From NCBI GenBank assembly GCA_900555495.1, contig USLD01000091.1, positions 1 to 5,724 on the forward strand: a stretch of DNA of 5,724 nucleotides. Reading direction: 5' to 3'. Each line of letters opens with the position of its first letter. The stretch's first letter is position 1. The notes beneath the pieces were generated by a model, which saw only the letters and a program-made list of their open reading frames with translations, was not told where the DNA came from and ran no database searches. This stretch comes from an uncultured Slackia sp. GTDB taxonomy: Bacteria > Actinomycetota > Coriobacteriia > Coriobacteriales > Eggerthellaceae. Both the position numbers and the translations under genes were made by a program. Positions 1-5,134 of this stretch are shown here, one piece after another.

Positions 1-2
1 GC

Positions 3-158
3 GGCCGGCGATTCGCAGGCGGCAGCATTACGGGTTCGCCCGCCCGGGCTGCGCTGGATTCCACGAAATGCTTTTCCGAAGGCGGCCGCGCTCCTACCCC
101 CTTGGCGCGCGGCCCGCCGCCCTTCCTCCTTGCACGGCACGCCGTGCGAAAATACTGA
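3..158 (+). CDS. Possible C-terminal tail of an upstream gene (partial, doubtful)
   Basis: Reading frame 3 is open from the left edge to a TGA at 156-158, giving about 51 residues ending in ARHAVRKY. Its support is circumstantial: codon third positions are mostly G or C, and the frame stops about 40 nt before a strong intrinsic terminator on the same strand, as expected for a gene end. The peptide is rich in Gly, Pro, Ala and Arg and I recognise no domain in it. Frame 1 is also open across this stretch (to 465), as often happens by chance in GC-rich DNA, so openness alone proves little. It could equally be non-coding DNA or the end of a structured RNA; I saw no tRNA, SRP RNA, tmRNA or RNase P hallmark here. 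Confidence 0.2.
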   Translation, partial: GRRFAGGSITGSPARAALDSTKCFSEGGRAPTPLARGPPPFLLARHAVRKY

Positions 159-197
159 CGTATGCAGGAAACGCGCCGACCTGCACTCGAAAGGCGC

Positions 198-224
198 AGC
201 GGCCCCTTCACGGGGCCGCTTTTT
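198..224 (+). terminator. Intrinsic (Rho-independent) terminator
   Basis: A perfect 9-bp stem, AGCGGCCCC at 198-206 paired with GGGGCCGCT at 212-220, encloses a 5-nt loop (TTCAC) and runs into a T tract (220-224) followed by CGTTTC. This is a textbook plus-strand terminator. It ends whatever transcript enters from the left and insulates the transporter gene that follows. The same stem core recurs in the terminator at 2306-2342. Confidence 0.85.
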
Positions 225-241
225 CGTTTCGGAACGAAACG
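225..241. promoter_or_regulatory. 17-bp inverted repeat, candidate operator
   Basis: CGTTTCG (225-231) and CGAAACG (235-241) are perfect 7-bp arms around a 3-nt spacer GAA. The repeat begins just after the terminator T tract and lies about 45-60 bp upstream of the candidate -35 of the transporter promoter. Symmetry and position fit a binding site for a dimeric regulator, but the repeat could instead be an extension of the terminator region. No regulator gene is adjacent on the left within the window. The functional reading is inference. Confidence 0.3.
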
Positions 242-284
242 CCCCCTACGTGCGAGCGCGATATGAAGCTTTCATGGTCGGCGG

Positions 285-314
285 TTACGGCGCCGTTCGC
301 CCTTTCGTTACAAT
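285..314 (+). promoter_or_regulatory. Candidate sigma-70-type promoter for the MFS-CBS gene
   Basis: A good -10 hexamer TACAAT lies at 309-314 (one mismatch to TATAAT). The best -35 partner is TTACGG at 285-290, a weak match, with an 18-bp spacer. Transcription would start near 321 and give a leader of about 100 nt before the ATG at 422. It is the most AT-rich promoter-like spot between the terminator and the gene, which is why I prefer it. The -35 assignment is uncertain. Confidence 0.45.
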
Positions 315-361
315 AGCGTTCGCAGCATGCAGTTCCTTCCAACGTAAGTCTAGGCTGCCGT

Positions 362-390
362 CCAAGGCTTACCCGCATAAGGCGCCTTGG
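362..390 (+). promoter_or_regulatory. Inverted repeat in the 5' leader of the MFS-CBS gene
   Basis: CCAAGGC (362-368) and GCCTTGG (384-390) are perfect 7-bp arms 15 nt apart. A 10-bp palindrome, AAGGCGCCTT (379-388), overlaps the right arm. In RNA these two pairings are mutually exclusive or intermolecular, and the element ends about 20 nt before the ribosome binding site. It could be a leader hairpin affecting translation or a DNA operator downstream of the promoter. No known riboswitch motif is recognisable. Function is inferred from position only. Confidence 0.3.
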
Positions 391-410
391 CGTTTCGCAC
401 ATCGGACACG

Positions 411-416
411 AAAGGA
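411..416 (+). promoter_or_regulatory. Ribosome binding site of the MFS-CBS gene
   Basis: AAAGGA lies 5 nt upstream of the ATG at 422. It fixes the start of the transporter at that codon, which is also the natural N-terminus just before the first membrane helix. Confidence 0.7.
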
Positions 417-421
417 CGCCC

Positions 422-2299
422 ATGCAGGGAAAACCCCTCGTATTGCTGCTCGCCGTGCTCTATAGCGGAGCATTTCTCGCAGGATTCAACGAAAACCTCG
501 TCAACATGGCGCTCATGTCGATCATGGCCGAATACGCTATCGATTCGATCACTGCGCAATGGCTGGTCACAGGCTATATGATCGTCGCCACCGTCGTCGT
601 GACCTGTATGGCCTTCTTCTACCGCCGCTTCAAGCTGCGCACGCTGTTCTTCTCGGCTTCCGCCCTCTCTTTCGCAGGATCGGTCATGGGCCTGTTCGCC
701 CAAAGCTTCGCGATGCTTCTATGCGCACGCCTCGTTCAAGCCGTCGGCACGGGCATCTTCATCCCGCTCATGATGAACACGATCCTGGCCGTCACGCCCA
801 AGAACAAGTTAGGCACCTATATGTCGATCGGCAGCTGCATGATCACATTCGGCCCCGCGTTCGCTCCCGTGGTCTGCGGCGCGATCGTAACCGGCTTCGG
901 ATGGCGATTCGTCTTCGCAGTGCCCGCCGTCGCCATGGCCGTCATCGCGCTGCTCGGTTTCTTCTTCGTGAAAAACCTCGGGGTCGGCCGCGCGCACCTA
1001 GACCTCGCGTCGGTGGCGCTTTCCTCGGTCGCCTTGTTCCTGCTGTCATTCGGCCTGGCCAATCTGGCGATAAACACGCCTGCAGCCGTCGCGGCGCTGG
1101 TCGCGGCCGTCCTCATAGGAGCCGCGTTCATCGTCCGCCAACTCCGTTGCGAGCATCCGCTGATCGACCTCGCTCCCGCCAAAAGCATCCGCTTCTGGCC
1201 GACGCTGCTCCTTGTGACCGTGGCCATGATGTCGACGTTCTCCATGAGCGTGCTGTTACCCTTGTATTTCGAAGGGGCGCTGGGCACCACGGCGTTTTTC
1301 GCCGGCATCGTCATGCTCGTGCCCGTTCTGGCCAACACCTTCATCACGTTGCTCGGCGGGCGCATCATGGATAAATACGGCGAGTGGCCCCTGCTGCCTA
1401 TCGGATTCGCCGTGGTGACGGTCGGATTCGGGCTTGTCGCGGCAAGCGCTTCGAACCTGTCGCTTCTCGCCATGCTGATCGGATCGCTCGTCACGCTGTC
1501 AGGCGTCGGATTGATCTTCTCGCCCTCGCAGACTGCGGGGCTGCGCACGCTCGCACCCGAATTGCACCCCTTCGGCGTGGCGCTTTCCACCACATTCGTG
1601 CAGATAGCCGCCTGTATCGGCCCTTCGCTTTACACAGGCATCATGTCGTCGGTCGAAGCCGACGCGATCGCGAACGGAACCTCGGCACAGCTCGCATGCG
1701 CCGAAGGTTTCGGCGCCGCGATGACCGTGGCCGCCGCGGTGGCGGCGGTCGGCTTCGGCACTGCGCTCGTCTATGCGCTTGCGGCGAAACGACGCGAGAG
1801 CGCCGCTGCGCCCGCCGTCGAATGCACGGACCTGAACGCCATCATGGAGCGCGACCCCTTCCTCCTGAACGAATCCGACACGGTCGCGCACGCCATGGAG
1901 TCCTTCGTCGAGCGCCGCGTAGGCGGCATGCCCGTCGTCGACGCCGAAGGGCGCGGCACGGGCTTTCTTTCCGACGGCGACATCATCCGATACCTCGCCG
2001 ACAAGCATCCTCTGGTCATGGACGGCTATTCGCTCATCGCGATGGCCGAAAAAGGCGGCTTCGACGAACGTTTGCGCGAACTGATGGCGCTGCCCGTGAA
2101 AACGGTGGCGACCGACCGCCTGGTCTCGATCGACGATCGCTCGACGCTCGAAGAGGCCTGCACGCTTCTCGCGCGCCACAAGCTCAAGAAGGTGCCCGTC
2201 GTACGCGACGACAAAGTAGTCGGCACGATCAACAGGTCGGCCGTGATCCGCTACGCGATGCGGCACGCGGGTCAAGCCGACGCGAAACCGCGTTCGTAA
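422..2299 (+). CDS. MFS transporter (DHA2-like, 14 TM) fused to a C-terminal CBS domain pair
   Basis: A 625-residue predicted proton-coupled export or transport permease of the cytoplasmic membrane; the substrate is not predictable. Residues 1-452 hold about 14 hydrophobic segments. DHA2 (EmrB/QacA-type) hallmarks are visible: NLVNMAL at 25-31 in helix 1 (the usual acidic residue two positions before is Asn23), AQWLVTGYMI at 45-54 opening helix 2, Arg103 with Gln106 and Gly109 (motif B) in helix 4, and Gly144-Pro145 of antiporter motif C in helix 5. Motif A after helix 2 is degenerate: Arg68-Arg69 and Arg73 remain but the usual Gly and Asp are missing. After a short linker, residues about 466-530 (GGMPVVDAEG, then LSDGDIIRY) and 552-615 (KKVPVVRDDK, then INRSAVIRY) form two CBS motifs, i.e. 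one Bateman module, which in other proteins binds adenine nucleotides. Typical DHA2 proteins end near residue 450-520, so the CBS pair is an added regulatory domain. The gene stands alone, convergent with the TVP38 gene, and ends at a strong terminator. Transporter class and CBS pair are confident; nucleotide gating is inference. Confidence 0.93.
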   Translation: MQGKPLVLLLAVLYSGAFLAGFNENLVNMALMSIMAEYAIDSITAQWLVTGYMIVATVVVTCMAFFYRRFKLRTLFFSASALSFAGSVMGLFAQSFAMLLCARLVQAVGTGIFIPLMMNTILAVTPKNKLGTYMSIGSCMITFGPAFAPVVCGAIVTGFGWRFVFAVPAVAMAVIALLGFFFVKNLGVGRAHLDLASVALSSVALFLLSFGLANLAINTPAAVAALVAAVLIGAAFIVRQLRCEHPLIDLAPAKSIRFWPTLLLVTVAMMSTFSMSVLLPLYFEGALGTTAFFAGIVMLVPVLANTFITLLGGRIMDKYGEWPLLPIGFAVVTVGFGLVAASASNLSLLAMLIGSLVTLSGVGLIFSPSQTAGLRTLAPELHPFGVALSTTFVQIAACIGPSLYTGIMSSVEADAIANGTSAQLACAEGFGAAMTVAAAVAAVGFGTALVYALAAKRRESAAAPAVECTDLNAIMERDPFLLNESDTVAHAMESFVERRVGGMPVVDAEGRGTGFLSDGDIIRYLADKHPLVMDGYSLIAMAEKGGFDERLRELMALPVKTVATDRLVSIDDRSTLEEACTLLARHKLKKVPVVRDDKVVGTINRSAVIRYAMRHAGQADAKPRS

Positions 2300-2303
2300 G
2301 CGG

Positions 2304-2347
2304 AAAAGCGGCCCCGATGCATACCGTGCATCGGGGCCGCTTCGATT
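2304..2347. terminator. Bidirectional terminator between convergent genes
   Basis: A perfect 16-bp stem, AAGCGGCCCCGATGCA (2306-2321) with its complement at 2327-2342, has a 5-nt loop (TACCG). It begins 6 nt after the transporter stop codon and lies 22 nt beyond the stop of the minus-strand TVP38 gene. Read on the minus strand the hairpin is followed by TTTTCCG, a reasonable T tract; on the plus strand only TTCGATTT follows. It therefore probably terminates both genes, with better signal on the minus strand. Confidence 0.85.
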
Positions 2348-2364
2348 TCGCCTCCATCGCGCCC

Positions 2365-3129
2365 TCATGCGGCAAGGCGCGCATCGTCGTCGCAACGCTC
2401 CCTCAACGCCAACCCTGCCGACGAAAGCGCCGCCGCCCGCTCGCGTTTTTTCTCGCGACGGACGACCGCCGCATATACCGCCAAACCGACGGCGGCGAAC
2501 GCTGCGGTCAAAACCACGACCGCAGCCGTAGCGGTCCAATCCCCCGCCGCCGCGAATCCCGCCATCGCCGTCGAAGAAACGATCGAGGGTATGCGCCCCA
2601 CCGTGGTTATAAGGGCGATGCGCCACGCAGGACAATTCGTCAATCCCGCGATATAGGTCATGATGTCTTTCGGCGTGCCGGGAATGAGAAAGCATACGAA
2701 CATGAGCAATTCGAACCGGGCCGAATCCTGCAGCCATTTCATGGATGCGATCTTCTCACGCGAGAAGAACAGCTCCACGGCCTTCATGCCCAACGTACGC
2801 ACGACCGCAACCACGATCAGCGTTCCGGCCAAACCCGCCATCAGGCACAAGGCCGTTCCTTCCCAGAATCCGAATGCATAGCCCGCGCCTAATTCGAGCG
2901 GCTCGCCCGGCAAAACGGCCACGACGATCTGAAACACGATCAACGCGCCCATGGCCAACGGGGCGAACACGCCTTGCCCGTCGACCCATGCCTGCATACG
3001 CGGGCCATCGGCGAAGAATGCGAACAATTCGGGGCCGTACGCCGTTCCTGCGACGACCAGTGCAACAAGAACCGCCGCCGCTGCACACCAGACGATGATG
3101 CGGCGTTTGCTCGTTTCGACCGTTTTCAT
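2365..3129 (-). CDS. TVP38/TMEM64 (VTT-domain) integral membrane protein
   Basis: A 254-residue polytopic protein of the TVP38/TMEM64 family, related to DedA proteins and to the eukaryotic TMEM41B/VMP1 group, several of which move lipids between bilayer leaflets. The bacterial TVP38 role is not well defined, so lipid or lipid-carrier handling is inference. Helix 1 spans about 11-32. The family core is clear: LPGEPLELGAGYAFG at 73-87, a helix at about 91-112, then PGTPKDIMTYIAGLT at 150-164 and VGRIPS at 177-182. A last helix (about 198-222) is followed by a basic cytoplasmic tail (RREKKRER) ending in an acidic stretch. I chose the Met at 3129 because GAAAGGTG (3145-3138) precedes it at proper spacing; upstream in-frame Mets at 3150 and 3174 lack a comparable site and would add 7 or 15 residues. 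The gene lies 211 nt downstream of the sensor-like gene on the same strand, with no obvious terminator between, so cotranscription is possible. Confidence 0.9.
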   Translation of the reverse strand: MKTVETSKRRIIVWCAAAAVLVALVVAGTAYGPELFAFFADGPRMQAWVDGQGVFAPLAMGALIVFQIVVAVLPGEPLELGAGYAFGFWEGTALCLMAGLAGTLIVVAVVRTLGMKAVELFFSREKIASMKWLQDSARFELLMFVCFLIPGTPKDIMTYIAGLTNCPAWRIALITTVGRIPSIVSSTAMAGFAAAGDWTATAAVVVLTAAFAAVGLAVYAAVVRREKKRERAAALSSAGLALRERCDDDARLAA

Positions 3130-3137
3130 ATTCGACA

Positions 3138-3145
3138 CACCTTTC
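3138..3145 (-). promoter_or_regulatory. Ribosome binding site deciding the TVP38 start
   Basis: GAAAGGTG on the minus strand sits 8 nt before the ATG at 3129-3127. This favours that start over two upstream in-frame ATG codons (3150 and 3174). Confidence 0.6.
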
Positions 3146-3208
3146 AGCATTGCAGGTTCGCACGGTTTCGGCATAGAGCCGACGACCAGAAGATCGAACG
3201 ATTCCTCG

Positions 3209-3238
3209 ATACTGAAAAGTCTACGGAGCGAATATCAA
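3209..3238 (-). promoter_or_regulatory. Weak candidate promoter for the TVP38 gene
   Basis: In the 211-nt gap between the sensor-like gene and the TVP38 gene, the minus strand carries TTGATA (3238-3233) as a fair -35, followed after 18 bp by CAGTAT (3214-3209), a poor -10. The local drop in GC content supports regulatory DNA, but the -10 match is only three of six. Readthrough from the two-component operon is an equally good explanation for expression of TVP38. Confidence 0.22.
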
Positions 3239-3340
3239 ATCGCCATCAACGCAAGGAAACGCGATTCTGACGAAATACCGACGAAACCGCGCTTCCCGAA
3301 AGCATTCGCCGCATCGGAGCCGCGGAGAATCGACGACCGG

Positions 3341-5134
3341 TCATGCGAGCGGCGCCCGGATGGAGGCTTCGACTACGGCCCCGCCCGATTCCGCATTCAT
3401 CAACCGCACGCCGCCGCCGTGTTTCTCGCATAGTTCGGCGCAGATATTGAGTCCCAAGCCGAAATGCGCCGAATCGTCACGGCGCTTCTCGGCGGAATCG
3501 CGCCAGAACGGCTCGCATCCGTGCTCGAGCGCGGCCGCGTCGAAGCCAGGCCCGTCATCGGCCACGCGAACCGTGAGCAGGCCGTCTTTCCACGCGCACG
3601 ACAGGCTCACCTTCGATTCGGCGAAACGAAGCGCGTTCGACAGCGCGTTTTCCACGATGCGCGAAAGGGCGACGTCGTCGAACGCGGCGCTGCGAGGCAA
3701 GCCGCCGGCTTTCGCCTCGAAATCGATTCCCGACGCCCGAACCAGATCGGACGCCTCGGCCGCAGCACGCACGAACCAGGCGCCTACATCGCCCGCATGC
3801 GGTTCGACCGTGCATTCGTCGAGGTCGGCCAGGTCTTTCATCGACTCCACGTAACGCTGGAGCCGCTCGGTCTGGCGGGACATGGCCGCCGACGCTTCGG
3901 CGAGCCCTGCGGCATCGACGCGACCTTCGGGGGCGAATGTCGAGAGCATTTCCGCGCGGCCCTTCAGGACGGTGAGCGGCGGACGCAGGTCGCGCGCGAA
4001 CGCGGCATTCACCTTGCGGCGGTTTTCGGCCACACGCCACATGGCCTTGTTGTTGCGTTCGAGCGCCGATCGCATATCCTCGAAAGAAACGCGCAGGCGG
4101 TCGAGTTCGCTGCGCGACCCTTCGGGCGGCGCGGATACGGGAACGGACAGGTCGCCCTCGGCGATGCGGCGGGCAGCGTCGTCCATCGCCTGTATGGGGC
4201 GCTGCAGCTTGCGTTTATAGAAGCCGCGGCTCGCCGCGAGAAAGCAGATAGCGAAGACCAGCGGCACCGATACGAACACGGCAAGATTGATGACCTGATA
4301 CATCGGACTCGACGGTCGATACACATAGTATCCCACCAGGGAACCCGTCGGCCTCTGGCCATCGGCGTTCTCCGGAAGCCGTTCCTCGACAGCCGACGCA
4401 TCGCCGCGCTGGGCATTAGCAGCGGCATCGTAGGCAGGAATGTCTTCGAGCGGAATATCGGTCACGTCGACCGAGTCGCGGTCATACGGGGCGACCCGCT
4501 CGTCTATATCTTGCACGACCAGGCCATCGAAACCAGCAGACTTGTCGACAGGAATGGCATCGCGAGAGTCTGATCCCGATGATCGGCTTTCGACATACAG
4601 CGATACGCCTCGGGTCACAATCGGAACATCGTCGTCAGCATAGTTCGTGAATTCGTTCCGAACGTCCTGATACCAACTCATATCTTCAGCTCTAACAAGG
4701 GAGCCGAGCTCCTCATCGTAAATATAGAGCCCAGGATACACCGTCTTGTCGCCGTAAAGCACCTGCACGGACGCCGCATTGAGCAGTGAAACCGCGCCGA
4801 GCGAAAGCACGAAGGCCGCTGCCATGCCGATAAGCGCGTAGAAAAAGAAGGCGGATCGCACCGAGCAGACATCCAAAGCGTTTCTCGTCGAGCGCAACGG
4901 ATGACGCAGCCATGCGAACGCCGCTTTGCGCACACGAGCGCCGCGCGAGGCGGGGGCGACATCGGACGAATCTTCCGCACACGACTTTTCATCCCATCCG
5001 CCAGAACACGACGCGGACGGGCGGGAACCTTCCTTCGGCCCGCACGCCTCCGCGCAAGCGTCGTCAGACGCATCGAACGATGCGTCCGCTCCTTCCTGGC
5101 GCTCTTCCGAACCCGATCGCTCTATCCCTGCCAT
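3341..5134 (-). CDS. Sensor histidine kinase homologue lacking the phospho-acceptor histidine (probable pseudokinase)
   Basis: A 597-residue membrane sensor of the HisKA/HATPase_c type. Order: long cytoplasmic N-terminus (1-93), helix 1 (about 94-120), extracytoplasmic sensor region (about 121-278), helix 2 (about 279-301), HAMP linker (about 302-355), dimerisation helix with H-box (about 370-400), and ATPase domain (about 480-597). ATP-binding motifs are intact: N-box with Asn496 and Asn500, G1 box DDGPGF at 526-531, F-box PFWR at 542-545, G2 box GLGL at 559-562. The H-box is not: it reads NAAFARDLRPPLTVLKG from residue 376, with Arg381 (CGC, 3994-3992) where the family has His, and Pro385 (CCG, 3982-3980) where it has Thr or Asn. 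No other His lies in that helix. Autophosphorylation, and the H+4-dependent phosphatase reaction, should both fail. The frame is otherwise intact, so this is not a decayed gene. I chose the ATG at 5134 because GGGGAG (5150-5145) precedes it and it overlaps the regulator's stop by 13 nt; ATG 5152 would add six residues. Role may be regulatory, heterodimeric or degenerate. Confidence 0.9.
   Translation of the reverse strand: MAGIERSGSEERQEGADASFDASDDACAEACGPKEGSRPSASCSGGWDEKSCAEDSSDVAPASRGARVRKAAFAWLRHPLRSTRNALDVCSVRSAFFFYALIGMAAAFVLSLGAVSLLNAASVQVLYGDKTVYPGLYIYDEELGSLVRAEDMSWYQDVRNEFTNYADDDVPIVTRGVSLYVESRSSGSDSRDAIPVDKSAGFDGLVVQDIDERVAPYDRDSVDVTDIPLEDIPAYDAAANAQRGDASAVEERLPENADGQRPTGSLVGYYVYRPSSPMYQVINLAVFVSVPLVFAICFLAASRGFYKRKLQRPIQAMDDAARRIAEGDLSVPVSAPPEGSRSELDRLRVSFEDMRSALERNNKAMWRVAENRRKVNAAFARDLRPPLTVLKGRAEMLSTFAPEGRVDAAGLAEASAAMSRQTERLQRYVESMKDLADLDECTVEPHAGDVGAWFVRAAAEASDLVRASGIDFEAKAGGLPRSAAFDDVALSRIVENALSNALRFAESKVSLSCAWKDGLLTVRVADDGPGFDAAALEHGCEPFWRDSAEKRRDDSAHFGLGLNICAELCEKHGGGVRLMNAESGGAVVEASIRAPLA

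Noticed and set aside
132..147. Near-palindrome GCACGGCACGCCGTGC as an attachment site or second terminator
   Set aside because: It forms a 6-bp stem with a 4-nt loop but has no T tract, and nothing mobile is nearby to make it an attachment site.
130..465. 111-codon plus-strand frame across the terminator and leader
   Set aside because: It runs through a strong terminator and into the transporter gene in the wrong frame; peptide has no recognisable feature and no ribosome binding site.
817..1593. 258-codon minus-strand open frame inside the transporter gene
   Set aside because: Antisense shadow with Ala/Thr/Ser/Pro bias, no ribosome binding site of note, and no domain.
1499..2737. 412-codon minus-strand open frame antisense to the MFS-CBS gene
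   Set aside because: Composition is Arg/Gly/His-rich and low-complexity, it crosses the bidirectional terminator, and shows no recognisable domain; the plus-strand frame has clear MFS and CBS motifs.
1384..2892. 502-codon plus-strand open frame overlapping the MFS-CBS gene and the TVP38 gene
   Set aside because: It is extremely Arg/His-rich with no domain, spans two convergent real genes and the terminator between them, and is a typical GC-rich shadow frame.
3130..3174. 15-residue N-terminal extension of the TVP38 protein (start at 3174 or 3150)
   Set aside because: The best ribosome binding site (GAAAGGTG) is placed for the ATG at 3129, and the protein then begins with a normal basic stretch before helix 1.
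3253..3290. Possible terminator after the sensor gene, around the direct repeat GACGAAA
   Set aside because: The two copies (GACGAAATACC and GACGAAACCGC) are direct, not inverted, and I found no stable stem followed by T residues on the minus strand.
3464..4573. 369-codon plus-strand open frame antisense to the sensor gene
   Set aside because: Arg/His-rich with no domain; the minus strand carries unmistakable HAMP and HATPase motifs across the same bases.
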